A stretch of DNA of 64,000 bases, taken from the NCBI RefSeq assembly GCF_038502225.1, contig NW_027196995.1, positions 1 through 64,000 on the forward strand. Direction: 5' to 3'. Positions 1-13,220 of this stretch are shown here, in pieces. A model generated the notes under the pieces. That model did no database searches, was not told the origin of the DNA, and saw only the letters and a program-made list of their open reading frames with translations. How positions within the stretch are numbered: the first letter of the stretch is position 1; each line of letters starts with the position of its first letter. The position numbers and the translations under genes were made by a program. The DNA is from Cherax quadricarinatus. Lineage: Eukaryota > Arthropoda > Malacostraca > Decapoda > Parastacidae.

Positions 1-1488
1 AGTGTTATTGAACTGTACTGTTCTTCATTATTATACTGCACTGTTTTTCTGTGTAACTACTGTTCTTCAGGGTTATTGTACTATTCTGTTCTGTGTTATT
101 GTACTGTTATTCTGTGTTACTGTTCTGGTCTTCTGTGTTACTGTACTGTACTGTTCTTGTGTGTTACTGTACTGTTCTTCTGTGGTGCTGTACTGTACTA
201 GGCTTCTGTGTTATTGTACTGTACTGGTCTTCTGTGTTATTGTACTGTACTGGTCTTCTGTGTTATTGTACTGTACTGGTCTTCTGTGTTATTGTACTGT
301 ACTGGTCTTCTGTGTTATTGTACTGTACTGGTCTTCTGTGTTATTGTACTGTACTGGTCTTCTGTGTTATTGTACTGTACTGGTCTTCTGTGTTATTGTA
401 CTGTACTGGTCTTCTGTGTTATTGTACTGTACTGGTCTTCTGTGTTATTGTACTGTACTGGTCTTCTGTGTTATTGTACTGTACTGGTCTTCTGTGTTAT
501 TGTACTGTACTGGTCTTCTGTGTTATTGTACTGTACTGGTCTTCTGTGTTATTGTACTGTACTGGTCTTCTGTGTTATTGTACTGTACTGGTCTTCTGTG
601 TTATTGTACTGTACTGGTCTTCTGTGTTATTGTACTGAACTGGTCTTCTGTGTTATTGTACTGTACTGGTCTTCTGTGTTATTGTACTGTACTGGTCTTC
701 TGTGTTATTGTACTGTACTGGTCTTCTGTGTTATTGTACTGTACTGGTCTTCTGTGTTATTGTACTGTATTGGTCTTCTGTGTTATTGTACTGTACTGGT
801 CTTCTGTGTTATTGTACTGTACTGGTCTTCTGTGTTATTGTACTGTACTGGTCTTCTGTGTTATTGTACTGTACTGGTCTTCTGTGTTATTGTATTGTAC
901 TGGTCTTCTGTGTTATTGTACTGTACTGGTCTTCTGTGTTATTGTACTGTACTGGTCTTGTGTGTTATTGTACTGAACTTGTCTTCTGTGTTATTGTTTT
1001 GTACTGGTCTTCTGTGTTCTTATTCTGCATTGATCTGCTGTTGTACTGCGCTGGTCGTCTGTATTACTGTACTGTACTGTTCTGTTACTGTACTGTACTG
1101 GTCTCTGTTATTGTACTGCACTGATCGTCTGTGTTACTGTACTATACTGGTCTTCTGTGTTATAGTACTATACTGGTCTTCTGTGTTATAGTACTATACT
1201 GGTCTTCTGTGTTATAGTACTATACTGGTCTTCTGTGTTATAGTACTGTACTGGTCTTCTGTGTTATTGTTCTGTACTGATCTGTTATTGTACTGCACGG
1301 ATCGTCTGTGTTATTGTACTGTACTGCTCTCCTGTATTGTTGTATTGTACTGATCTGGTATTGTACTGTTCTGGTCTTTTGTATTATTGTACTGTACTGG
1401 TTTTCTGTGTTATTGTACTGTTCTCGTCTTCTGTGTTATTGTACTGTACTGGTTGTCTGTGTTATTGTAATGTACTATTCTTCTGTGC
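1..1488. repeat. 26-bp minisatellite array
   Basis: Tandem repeat with a 26-bp unit whose core reads TTATTGTACTGTACTGGTC. It is nearly perfect from about 200 to 1000 and degenerates into variant TACTGT/TTCTGTGTTA words on both sides (1-200 and 1000-1488). The left edge lies outside the window. Stop-free frames through the array are repeat artefacts rich in Cys, Leu, Tyr and Val; I see no reason to call a gene. Confidence 0.95.
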
Positions 1489-2045
1489 TATGTTTCACTA
1501 GCAGGTGCTGGTACCAAAGTTTCTCTTGCGTTTCACTAGCACCGCCTCGTACCAACGTTACATTTGTGTTTCACTAGCACAGCCTCGTACCAACGTTACA
1601 TTTGTGTTTCACTAGCACAGCCTCGTACCAACGTTACATTTGTGTTTCACTAGCACAGCCTCGTACCAACGTTACATTTGTGTTTCACTAGCCTCGTACC
1701 AACGTTACATTTGTGTTTCACTTCGTACCAACGTTACATTTGTGTTTCACTAGCACAGCCTCGTACCAACGTTACATTTGTGTTTCACTAGCACAGCCTC
1801 GTACCAACGTTACATTTGTGTTTCACTAGCACAGCCTCGTACCAACGTTACATTTGTGTTTCACTAGCACAGCCTCGTACCAACGTTACACTAGCAAGCC
1901 TCGTACCAACGTTACATTTGTGTTTCACTAGCACAGCCTCGTACCAACGTTACATTTGTGCTAGCCTCGTACCAACTACAGTTTCACTAGCACAGCCTCG
2001 TACCAACGTTAATTTGTGTCACAAAGTTATGTGTTTCGCTAGCAC
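1489..2045. repeat. 38-bp minisatellite array
   Basis: Unit of 38 bp containing TTTCACTAGCACAGCCTCG and then TACCAACGTTACATTTGTG. About 13-14 copies, several internally shortened (near 1690, 1720, 1890 and 1960). It abuts the 26-bp array with no spacer but shares no sequence with it. Confidence 0.95.
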
Positions 2046-2393
2046 TAGACTAGTTATGGTTCAGTAGTTACGGTAGTTTCAGAGGTATTTTTCCAACAGT
2101 GAAAGTCATTATACGTTATATGTTGAACAAATACTTTAGTATTAAGCACTGCTTCCCAGCTGTGTTAGTCACCTTGGTTACAATATCTTCAACAGATTTA
2201 GATGCATAATTATGTAATCTTCCAATAAATACATGTTACAGTATTTAAAAGATCTTCATAATGAGATAATTCTTCAATGACAGAAAAATCATTGAACATC
2301 ACAAACATAAAACAAAAACTCTCAAAAGAAAAGAACTACCAATTTTGGAGATGTGATTTAGTGACAAAAGCAATTTTAGGAGAGTATCTTACT
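2046..2393. other. Non-repetitive AT-rich spacer
   Basis: Single-copy AT-rich DNA between two arrays. A short open stretch from about 2277 (with words such as NYQFWR) runs straight into the 16-bp array. It has no start context, splice signal or homology I can name, so no gene is called. Confidence 0.6.
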
Positions 2394-3975
2394 GCCTGGC
2401 CGACACGTCTCCTGGCCTACACGTCTCCTGGCCTACACGTCTCCTGGCCTACACGTCTCCTGGCCTACACGTCTCCTGGCCTACACGTCTCCTGGCCTAC
2501 ACGTCTCCTCTACACGTCTCCTGGCCTACACGTCTCCTGGCCTACACGTCTCCTGGCCTACACGTCTCCTGCCGACACGTCTCCTGACCGACACGTCTCC
2601 TGGCCGACACGTCTCCTGGCCTACACGTCTCCTGGCCTACACGTCTCCTGGCCTACACGTCTCCTGGCCTACACGTCTCCTGGCCTACACGTCTCCTGGC
2701 CTACACGTCTCCTGGCCTACACGTCTCCTGGCCTACACGTCTCCTGGCCTACACGTCTCCTGGCCTACACGTCTCCTGGCCTACACGTCTCCTGGCCTAC
2801 ACGTCTCCTGGCCTACACGTCTCCTGGCCTACACGTCTCCTGGCCTACACGTCTCCTGGCCTACACGTCTCCTGGCCTACACGTCTCCTGGCCTACACGT
2901 CTCCTGGCCTACACGTCTCCTGGCCTACACGTCTCCTGGCCGACACGTCTCCTGGCCGACACGTCTCCTGGCCGACACGTCTCCTGGCCTACACGTCTCC
3001 TGGCCTACACGTCTCCTGGCCTACACGTCTCCTGGCCTACACTTCTCCTGGCCTACACGTCTCCTGGCCTACACGTCTTCTGGCCTACACGTCCTCCTGG
3101 CCTACACGTCTCCTGGCCGACACGTCTCCTGGCCGACACGTCTCCTGGCCTACACGTCTCCTGGCCTACACGTCTCCTGGCCTACACGTCTCCTGGCCTA
3201 CACGTCTCCTGGCCTACACGTCTCCTGGCCTACAAGTCTCCTGGCCGACACGTCTCCTGGCCTACACGTCTCCTGGCCTACACGTCTCCTGGCCTACACG
3301 TCTCCTGGCCTACACGACACCTGGCCTACACGTCTCCTGGCCTGGCCGACACGCCTCCTGGCCGACACGTCTCCTGGCCTACACGTATCCTGGCCTACAC
3401 GTCTCCTGGCCGACACGTCTCCTGGCCTACACGTCTCCTGGCCTACACGTCTCCTGGGTCTCCTGGCCTACACGTCTCCTGGCCTACACGTCTCCTGGCC
3501 TACACGTCTCCTGGCCTACACGTCTCCTGGCCTACACGTCTCCTGGCCTACACGTCTCCTGGCCTACACGTCTCCTGGCCGACACGTCTCCTGGCCTACA
3601 CGTCTCCTGGCCTACACGTCTCCTGGCCTACACGTCTCCTGGCCTACACGTCTCCTGGCCTACACGTCTCCTGGCCTACACGTCTCCTGGCCGACACGTC
3701 TCCTGGCCTACACGTCTCCTGGCCTACACGTCTCCTGGCCTACACGTCTCCTGGCCTACACGTCTCCTGGCCGACACGTCTCCTGGCCTACACGTCTCCT
3801 GGCCGACACGTCTCCTGGCCGACACGTCTCCTGGCCTACACGTCTCCTGGCCGACACGTCTCCTGGCCTACACGTCTCCTGGCCTACACGTCTCCTGGCC
3901 TACACGTCTCCTGGCCTACACGTCTCCTGGCCTACACGTCTCCTGGCCGACACGTCTCCTGGCCGACACGTCTCC
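2394..3975. repeat. 16-bp minisatellite array (about 98 copies)
   Basis: Unit CCTACACGTCTCCTGG, with the frequent variant CCGACACG. About 98 copies, very homogeneous, with rare indels (near 2506, 2570, 3090, 3340 and 3455). Because 16 is not a multiple of 3, a translated frame has a 16-residue (48-nt) period. The resulting 580-codon frame is a by-product of the repeat, not evidence for a protein. Confidence 0.97.
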
Positions 3976-4179
3976 TTGATAATGTATCAGATGAACTTCC
4001 ATTAATGAATATCATCTGATGTATAAAGTAGTTTAGGTGGAAAATCTGTGACCTTTTATATTGATTTATAAAGCAACATTGAAAATCATACCAACCTTAA
4101 TGGTTAAGTTGAAAAAAAGTCAATTAAAAATGAATGCAGAAATATTTCTTTGTAAATAGATCACTTGAGGAGTTGAGGC

Positions 4180-4292
4180 AACTCCAGTAGAAAGTTGTAA
4201 GTGCAATAACTACTGCCAACTCCAGTAGAATGTTGCGAGTACAATAACTACTGCCAACTCCAGTAGAATGTTGTAAGTGCAATAACTACTGG
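4180..4292. repeat. 38-bp tandem repeat, three copies
   Basis: Three copies of a 38-bp unit beginning AACTCCAGTAGAA and ending GCAATAACTACTG. It is separated from the preceding 16-bp array by about 200 bp of AT-rich single-copy DNA. Confidence 0.85.
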
Positions 4293-4344
4293 CAACTTCA
4301 ACGCAACAAAAATAAATTGAAACGCGAAATCAAAACACTTACAA

Positions 4345-5114
4345 CGTAATATATATGAGACTTGCTTGTCTGTGCTTACAAAGCTTTACTTGTAGACAAA
4401 CACCTGAGACCTGCTTGTCTCTTCTAAAAATCTGTGCTTGTTGCAAACAAACATCTGAGACCTGCTTGTCTCTGCTTACAAAGCTGTGCTTGTTGTAGAC
4501 AAACACCTGAGAGATTCTTGTCTCTGCTCACAAAGCTGTGCTTGCTGAGCTTACAAAGCTGTGCTTGTTGTAGACAAACCTGAGACCTGCTTGTCTCTGA
4601 TTACCTGTGCTTGTCTCTGCTTACAAAGCTGTGCTTGTGTGCACCTGAGACCTGCTTGTCTCTGCTTACAAAGCTGTGCTTGTTGTAACAAACATTTGAG
4701 ACCTGCTTGTCTCTGCTCCCAAAGCTGTGCTTGCTGTAGACAAGCACCTGAGACCTGCTTGTCTCTGCTTACAAAGCTGTGCTTGTTGTAGACAAACACT
4801 TGAGACCTGCTTGTCTCTGATTACAAAGCTGTGCTTGTTGTAGACAAACACCTGAGACCTGCTTGTCTCTGCTTACAAAGCTGTGCTTGTTGTAGACAAC
4901 CACCTGAGACCTGCTTGTCTCTGCTTACAAAGCTGTGCTTGTTGTAGACAAACACTTGAGACCTGCTTGTCTCTGATTACAAAGCTGTGCTTGTTGTAGA
5001 CAAACACCTGAGACCTGCTTGTCTCTGCTCACAAAGCTGTGCTTGCTGTAGACAAGCACCTGAGACCTGCTTGTCTCTGCTTACAAAGCTGTGCTTGTTG
5101 TAGACAAACACCTG
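4345..5114. repeat. 52-bp minisatellite array
   Basis: Unit of 52 bp containing GAGACCTGCTTGTCTCTGC and ACAAAGCTGTGCTTGTTGTA. About 14-15 copies, with shortened units near 4540-4640. The GAGACctgcttGTCTC segment of each unit is an inverted repeat, so single strands could form short hairpins. Confidence 0.93.
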
Positions 5115-6035
5115 AAAGTTACAGACAAAAAAAATCACTTTTGTTCAGTAGTTTATGGAGTAGACAAAACAGAGTAATATGTATCTGAATATTAACAATA
5201 TTGTGCACAAATATGTTTACTGTCTCCATGGAAATTAATAATCACATAATCACTTAAAACTCGTAGAGAAAAAAAAACTAATAGAAGAACGAAGGCACCG
5301 ATATAGAACTTACACCGAAAAAAAAAACAACAAGGAAAGAAAGACAAGCAAGGAATTATACACTGGTGAAGGCAGCATACACAAAAAATATACACTGGAT
5401 AAGGAAGCAAGCAAGGAAAAAATAAACACCTCGGACAGGCGAATAAAGGAGGAAACTGAAAGAGAAACTAACTTATGGACAAAAGCATACATCGGAAAAT
5501 GGTAACAAAGAAAGAACAAGCAAAGAACCACAGGGCAAATATTCTTGAGGAAGAACATTAACGAAAAGAACAATGAATTCCAGCCGGAAAGACAAGGAAC
5601 TCTAGCAAGAAAATAAGAACCCGCTCACTGTTTACATAAAGCTTCAAACACATCAACTGGTGACAATTATTTCAGCAATCACTCTAAGTTAAGAAAAGAA
5701 CTGTGTCTAGTCTATTGCTAAGATATTCAGGTATTTGCTGGTCAAGCCGCTTAGAACAAGAAGTTTCCAGTATAAACCAACAGGTCAGAAAAGCTGAGCA
5801 TCCTGACTACTACATCCAAGAAGGTTTGTACTAAAACAAAAAGCTATTATAAAACAACTCCAGCGACTCACAAAGAAAACATTGTTTTCCATAAGATCAT
5901 TCAGCATAAAAACGAATATTTATCTATCATAATCTTCTGTCCTAATAAATCAAACAATTGTTTCTCAAAAAAAAAAAAAAAGACTTTCAGGAATGTAAAA
6001 GTCTTCGTCAAGACAGTGACCTTCTTGACACAGTG
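5115..6035. other. AT/purine-rich spacer without recognisable genes
   Basis: Single-copy DNA that is strongly purine-rich on the plus strand from 5260 to 5640, with an A-run at 5968-5982. Short open frames on the minus strand are low-complexity Phe/Leu/Cys translations of this purine bias. I see no promoter, RNA gene or conserved domain. Confidence 0.6.
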
Positions 6036-7890
6036 AAGACCTGGCGTTAGTTTCCACGTAGGATGCTGGAACACAAGACCTGGCGTCAGTTTCCAGGTAG
6101 GATGCTGGAACACAAGACCTGGCGTCAGTTTCCAGGTAGGATGCTGGAACACAAGACCTGGCGTCAGTTTCCACGTAGGATGCTGGAACACAAGACCTGG
6201 CGTCAGTTTCCAGGTAGGATGCTGGAACACAAGACCTGGCGTCAGTTTCCAGGTAGGATGCTGGAACACAAGACCTGGCGTCAGTTTCCAGGTAGGATGC
6301 TGGAACACAAGACCTGGCGTCAGTTTCCAGGTAGGATGCTGGAGCACAAGACCTGGCGTCAGTTTCCAGGTAGGATGCTGGAACACAAGACCTGGCGTCA
6401 GTTTCCAGGTAGGATGCTGGAGCACAAGACCTGGCGTCAGTTTCCAGGTAGGATGCTGGAGCACAAGACCTGGCGTCAGTTTCCAGGTAGGATGCTGGAA
6501 CACAAGACCTGGCGTCAGTTTCCAGGTAGGATGCTGGAACACAAGACCTGGCGTCAGTTTCCAGGTAGGATGCTGGAACACAAGACCTGGCGTCAGTTTC
6601 CACGTAGGATGCTGGAACACAAGACCTGGCGTCAGTTTCCACGTAGGATGCTGGAACACAAGACCTGGCGTCAGTTTCCAGGTAGGATGCTGGAACACAA
6701 GACCTGGCGTCAGTTTCCACGTAGGATGCTGGAACACAAGACCTGGCGTCAGTTTCCAGGTAGGATGCTGGAACACAAGACCTGGCGTCAGTTTCCAGGT
6801 AGGATGCTGGAACACAAGACCTGGCGTCAGTTTCCAGGTAGGATGCTGGAACACAAGACCTGGCGTCAGTTTCCAGGATGTAGGATGCTGGAACACAAGA
6901 CCTGGCGTCAGTTTCCACGTAGGATGCTGGAACACAAGACCTGGAACACAAGACCTGGCGTCAGTTTCCAGGTAGGATGCTGGAACACAAGACCTGGCGT
7001 CAGTTTCCAGGTAGGATGCTGGAACACAAGACCTGGCGTCAGTTTCCAGGTAGGATGCTGGAACACAAGACCTGGCGTCAGTTTCCAGGTAGGATGCTGG
7101 AACACAAGACCTGGCGTCAGTTTCCACGTAGGATGCTGGAACACAAGACCTGGCGTCAGTTTCCAGGTAGGATGCTGGAACACAAGACCTGGCGTCAGTT
7201 TCCAGGTAGGATGCTGGAACACAAGACCTGGCGTCAGTTTCCAGGTAGGATGCTGGAACACAAGACCTGGCGTCAGTTTCCAGGTAGGATGCTGGAACAC
7301 AAGACCTGGCGTCAGTTTCCACGTAGGATGCTGGAACACAAGACCTGGCGTCAGTTTCCACGTAGGATGCTGGAACACAAGACCTGGCGTCAGTTTCCAG
7401 GTAGGATGCTGGAACACAAGACCTGGCGTCAGTTTCCACGTAGGATGCTGGAACACAAGACCTGGCGTCAGTTTCCACGTAGGATGCTGGAACACAAGAC
7501 CTGGCGTCAGTTTCCACGTAGGATGCTGGAACACAAGACCTGGCGTCAGTTTCCACGTAGGATGCTGGAACACAAGACCTGGCGTCAGTTTCCACGTAGG
7601 ATGCTGGAACACAAGACCTGGCGTCAGTTTCCACGTAGGATGCTGGAACACAAGACCTGGCGTCAGTTTCCACGTAGGATGCTGGAACACAAGACCTGGC
7701 GTCAGTTTCCAGGTAGGATGCTGGAACACAAGACCTGGCGTCAGTTTCCAGGTAGGATGCTGGAACACAAGACCTGGCGTCAGTTTCCACGTAGGATGCT
7801 GGAACACAAGACCTGGCGTCAGTTTCCAGGTAGGATGCTGGAACACAAGACCTGGCGTCAGTTTCCAGGTAGGATGCTGGAACACAAGAC
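6036..7890. repeat. 39-bp minisatellite array (about 47 copies)
   Basis: Unit of 39 bp containing ACCTGGCGTCAGTTTCCA and GGTAGGATGCTGGAACACAA. Copies differ mainly at one site (CCAGGTA versus CCACGTA). There is a local register slip near 6880-6950. As 39 is 13 codons, frames stay open on both strands and translate as perfect 13-residue repeats. These 330- to 630-codon frames mirror each other across strands and read as artefacts, not as a silk- or antifreeze-type protein. Confidence 0.96.
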
Positions 7891-8375
7891 AGCTATGAAA
7901 TACGGACAGGTGAGTTCTACTTTGTTCCATTATCTTAAAAATAAAGAAAAGAAAACTATATAACTTTATTTCTAAAGTAGCTTACTCTATTCCTACTTTT
8001 TATTTTTTATCTTTCCTTAATACTTATAATAACATAATGTTTAGCATATGTTAAGATCAGGCTCTTTATAATTGATCTTCTATGTTTTTGTACAGTGTCT
8101 GATGATAGAGTGAATTCCCAAAACTAGTCGCAAATAATTGATGTTTCAATAAATAAATAAAATAAATATATAAATAAATGTATGTATATAATTTTTTTTT
8201 ATTTATCTTCATTTTTTGAAAAATTTCTGTAGTATACTGTACAGTCCGTCACACTCTCAGCTTTAAAAATGTTTCACTTATTTTTTCAAAATCATCCTTT
8301 GACCTTCCTCTCCCTATTATTTGTTCCTTAACGTGTCTCCATATCAAATAACATCAGTCATTCCAGGAAATTACA
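7891..8375. other. AT-rich spacer with minus-strand AATAAA
   Basis: Single-copy AT-rich DNA. On the minus strand a canonical AATAAA polyadenylation signal lies at 8204-8199, about 170 bases downstream of the stop codon of the candidate exon at 8588-8376. It could serve as that exon's 3' end. The remainder holds short A/T runs only. Confidence 0.45.
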
Positions 8376-8588
8376 TCATTCTGCGTTGATTAATTTTGGT
8401 TTCCTTTGTGGAACAATATCACGACCTTCCAACTCTAGTTTGTCCAGCACAGCGAATTTTCTATTGGTCACCATTTTATTAGCAGTTGGTGTCAAGCTGC
8501 TGGGCTTGGTGCTATTCCTTACTTCTTGGAATGTATTAACCAATTTTTTTGAGGTTTGTGAGGTTTCTATACATCGAGTACTGTTTTT
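8376..8588 (-). CDS. Candidate terminal exon of an unidentified gene
   Basis: Seen directly: on the minus strand a pyrimidine-rich tract ending in CAG (about 8604-8589) looks like a good splice acceptor. It is followed in phase 0 by 70 open codons and a stop at 8376-8378. The peptide is hydrophilic and not low-complexity, and carries the words NRKFAVLDKLELEG and PQRKPKLINAE. A minus-strand AATAAA lies about 170 bases downstream. No ATG begins the frame, which suits an internal start to a last exon. I do not recognise the family; 'RKFAVLD' resembles motifs in some retroelement ORF1 proteins, so a decayed transposon is an alternative. The surroundings are repeats, so this is only a candidate. 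Confidence 0.28.
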   Translation of the reverse strand, partial: KNSTRCIETSQTSKKLVNTFQEVRNSTKPSSLTPTANKMVTNRKFAVLDKLELEGRDIVPQRKPKLINAE

Positions 8589-8624
8589 CTGTGGACGAAA
8601 GAGAACACAGTCATGGAATGACAA

Positions 8625-9784
8625 AGGTCACCCTCTACTGTGTTCACTAATATATATCGTAAATCGTTAATTTACTAGAGGTAGCATCTGCACCGATTAT
8701 ATCGGTGATGTGACAAAGAGACAAAAGTCTTTCCCACCAGGAAGGAACTGAAATAAAAGGTCACTGAAAGGATATTCTGGGTGGAGACACCACCATCACG
8801 CAGACGTATAACACCAGGTGACTTAATTCATCTTATACGTAACAAACGAACCGCTACCTCGAGTCTTTTACCAACAAAGTTCTGCCAGCACTATTTCCAA
8901 CAGAAACCTACCAGAGGTCTTCTACCTATAGTCTTCTGGTAACAATCCTTCCTGTAGTATTCTGCCAATAGCATTCAGTCTTAAACACTTGAATCCTACA
9001 AACAGAATCAAAGAAAAGAATCTTACAAATAATTCTTCTGTCAGGTATTTACCAGACAGGTTACATAGAGTGTTATTAACTCTGGTGTATCAGACAGACT
9101 TTATACACATCACAACACAACGATGGTGGTGAAAAAACACATAACAGCAGAGAGGAACTTTCACTTGTGAAACAAACTTGTTCATTCAATAGTTCCTTTC
9201 TACAATTGTGTCTTTTTCATTACTTACTGCAACATAGTGCACCACAACTTTCAGTGTGCAATAGATGTTAACATCACAGTACATAACAACAGTATGGGAG
9301 ACATTAACACACAGTCGTACTGGCCAAGTTGTGGCAGCCACCACCAAAATTCTTATTGTCAGTAAATTGAATCATCCAAGTTGACAGTTTTTGCTTTCGT
9401 CCCCGAAAGTTTTAATTTTGCATTTGTGGTGGTGAATGTTTTTTATGTTATTAATGGATGAATGAATGAATGTCTTCTTTGTCTTAACCACAAGTCTCTC
9501 AAGTTAATCACTTCTTTACGTATTTACATGTTTTTCCCAAAATGTTGTAACCCCCATTCCAATTTCTTAAGAAAATTAAAATCCCATAATAAGGAATTTT
9601 CTTATTTCTCTTAAAACAATGGTTTGGGAGAGTGCAGATATGTCTATGAGAACGTGTACACATGTATGTATATATGTGTGTTTGTAGTGATATGTGTGTG
9701 TAGATGAAAGTGAAATGTAAACAGAAAAAACTTGTATGGTCTACATAATAATTCACAATAAAGAAGAGCACAGTTCTGTGGTGC
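8625..9784. other. Single-copy spacer without recognisable genes
   Basis: Moderately AT-rich unique sequence. It contains loosely repeated CTTCTGGTA/TTCTGCCA words at 8880-8970 and a short TATGTGTGTG-rich stretch at 9660-9710. No open frame over about 90 codons, RNA gene or transposon terminus is visible. Confidence 0.5.
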
Positions 9785-9880
9785 AGCTGTCAGCCTGGCT
9801 GACTCTGCTGTCAGCCTGGCTGACTCTGCTGTCAGCCTGGCTGACTCTGCTGTCAGCCTGGCTGACTCTGCTGTCAGCAG
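9785..9880. repeat. 21-bp tandem repeat with internal palindrome
   Basis: Four and a half copies of a 21-bp unit. Each unit contains GTCAGCCTGGCTGAC, an inverted repeat with perfect 7-base arms around one base. The array could fold into a chain of short hairpins in either strand. Confidence 0.9.
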
Positions 9881-10454
9881 ACTTAGCCAGTCAGTACAAA
9901 AGAAATCAGGCAATAAGAAGGATAAGACGAAAAGGGTAAAAAACATTAAAGAATGTTATAATCATAATGGAGTAAGACTGTTGACCAGACCAGGTAAAGT
10001 GTGTGTCAGAGTTATCATTGTTGAAGTGATGGTAAAAATAATATGGATAACAAAGAAGAGTGATAATTCAGAAAGTGAAGGTAATCTGTGGATCATGTGT
10101 AAACACTGAAATACTGAACTTAACAACACTTATATAAAGGAAAGTTGCACTTGAGTGTATTTATAGTTGTGGAAAAGATATATGAGAGATGTTAGTAGAG
10201 TTTCAAATGTATTTAATCTTAGGTAATGTTTTGATAGTGGTAGTATTGAATTAAGTTATAAAATGCAAGAAAGACGATAATGATTTAGCCAAAAACTGGG
10301 TCTTAGATAATGTTGTGTGATGTCATCTGTGGTCTTAAAGACGTGTGATGTCACTGTATTCTGGTCAAAAGACATTATATACAAAGGAAGCCATCATGTA
10401 GACCAAGTGCCACTGTTAACACAGCTTAATTAACATACTATGTTAAAACTCTGT

Positions 10455-10456
<2 letters not shown>
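9881..10456. other. Single-copy AT-rich spacer
   Basis: Unique AT-rich DNA lying before the CA microsatellite. No open frame, domain, RNA gene or regulatory element can be supported. Confidence 0.5.

Positions 10457-10500
<44 letters not shown>
10457..10500. repeat. (CA)n microsatellite
   Basis: An uninterrupted CA dinucleotide run of about 22 units. It lies roughly 115 bp before a very long TA tract. Confidence 0.97.
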
Positions 10501-10502
<2 letters not shown>

Positions 10503-10614
10503 CAGCTCCGTTGAGAACTTTGAGTTTTCCCTGAGGTTCGTTTATTGTCTTCTCTGAGGATGAGAGTCCCCAGTAAAGTTCTAGAGGTGGTACCTCCCTA
10601 TATTTTTTATTGTA

Positions 10615-10804
<190 letters not shown>

Positions 10805-10971
10805 GCATACATACATACATAATATGATTTCATATATGTATACATGCATGCATTTGCATTTGCCATTGATTACATCTGCGACCTTCACATTCATTTACGA
10901 AACACGAGAAACAGAGAATAATATAATTTGTTTACAGTTTTCATGAAGGAGATTTAGAGATTCGCATTTGA

Positions 10972-12850
10972 CACTCATCAATACACAATAACATGTACAC
11001 TCATACACAATGTCACACTCATAAACAATATGTGACACTCAAACAATATGTGACACTCATAAACAATATATGACAAACAATATGACACACATACACATTC
11101 CGCTAACAATACACTCATTCTTACAAAATAACATATACGCATGACATTCATCAACACAGTAACATGTATCCATGACACTCATACACAATAACACGTACAC
11201 ATGACACCCATACACAATAACACGTACACATGACACCCATACACAATAACACGTACACATGACACCCATACACAATAACACGTACACATGACACCCATAC
11301 ACAATAACACGTACACATGACACTCATACACAGTAACATGTATCCATGACACCCATACACAATAACACGTACACATGACACTCATACACAATAACACGTA
11401 CACATGACACTCATACACAGTAACATGTATCCATGACACTCATACACATGACACTCATACACAATAACACGTAACATACACAATAACACGTACACATGAC
11501 ACAGTAACATGTACACAATAACACGTACACATGACACTCATACACAGTAACATGTACACATGACACCCATACACACGTACACATGACACCCATACACAAT
11601 AACACGTACACATGACACTCATACACAGTAACATGTACACATGACACCCATACACAATAACACGTACACATGACACTCATACACAGTAACATGTACACAT
11701 GACACCCATACACAATAACACGTACACATGACACTCATACACAGTAACATGTACACATGACACTCATACACAGTAACATGTACACATGACACTCATACAC
11801 AGTAACATGTACACATGACACTCATACACAGTAACATGTACATGACACTCATACACATAACACGTACACATGACGCTCATACACAGTAACATGTACACAT
11901 GACACTCATACACATACACATGACACTCATACACAATAACATGTACACATGACACTCATACACAGTAACATGTACACATGACACACAATAACACGTACAC
12001 ATGACACTCATACACAGTAACATGTACACATGACACTCATACACAGTAACATGTACACATGACACTCATACACAGTAACATGTACACATGACACTCATAC
12101 ACAGTAACATGTACACATGACACCCATACACAATAACACGTACACATGACACTCATACACAGTAACATGTACACATGACACTCATACACAGTAACATGTA
12201 CACATGACACTCATACACAGTAACATGTACACATGACACTCATACACAATAACACGTACACATGACACTCATACACAGTAACATGTACACATGACACCCA
12301 TACACAATAACACGTACACATGACACTCATACACAGTAACATGTACACATGACACTCATACACAGTAACATGTACACATGACACTCATACACAGTACACA
12401 TACACATAACACGACACACATACACAATAACACGTACACATGACACTCATACACAGTAACATGTACACATGACACCCATACACAATAACACGTACACATG
12501 ACACTCATACACACGTAACATGTACACATGACACTCATACACACGTACACATGACACTCATACACAATAACACGTACACATGACACTCATACACAGTAAC
12601 ATGTACACATGACACTCATACACAATAACACGTACACATGACACTCATACACAATAACACGTACACATGACACTCATACACAGTAACATGTACACATGAC
12701 ACTCATACACAATAACACGTACACATGACACTCATACACAGTAACATGTATCCATGACACCCATACACAATAACACGTACACATAACATGTACACATGAC
12801 ACTCATACACAGTAACATGTACACATGACACTCATACACAATAACACGTA
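10972..12850. repeat. 29-bp minisatellite array (about 64 copies)
   Basis: Unit of 29 bp built from ATGACACTCATACACA followed by either ATAACACGTACAC or GTAACATGTACAC. The left end (10972-11170) is degenerate. Shortened units are frequent (11440-11520, 11840-11990, 12390-12420). The two sub-variants are interspersed rather than sorted by position. Confidence 0.95.
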
Positions 12851-13220
12851 AGCATTACATTCATTCATACATAAAAATATGTACACATGACACAGTAATA
12901 CACTAGTGTCACAAACGTGTCCCGTCTTTATATATTTACATGTTTCACAAAGAATGTCGTCAAAATACCGTAATCCAGCGTATAAATGTATGTGAAAATA
13001 CTTATATATGTGTATGTTTGTCCAATAAATGAATAAAAATGAAAACTGTAATATTTAATACAGTTTTGATGGAGGTGGAAAAGTTCTTCAACACTTGGCC
13101 ATTCATCTACATAAAATAAAACACTCACAAATACTTTTAAACTACTAAATAAGCAAGAAAATATAGTACTAAGTATAAATTCATTGTGTAATATAAAAGG
13201 ATTTCCAAAATTGTTCTTAA
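12851..13220. other. AT-rich spacer
   Basis: Single-copy AT-rich DNA between the 29-bp array and the G-rich 13.4-14.3 kb repeat. I see no gene or structural element in it. Confidence 0.5.

Noticed and set aside
2277..4019. 580-codon frame starting with a non-repetitive 38-residue leader
   Set aside because: Beyond the leader it is only the 16-bp repeat. The leader words (NYQFWR) faintly recall a retroelement gag start but are too short to support.
5901..7963. Both-strand frames of 330-630 codons with 13-residue repeats
   Set aside because: A 39-bp unit without stops keeps four or more frames open. A repetitive structural protein cannot be excluded, but there is no start context, signal peptide or unique end domain.
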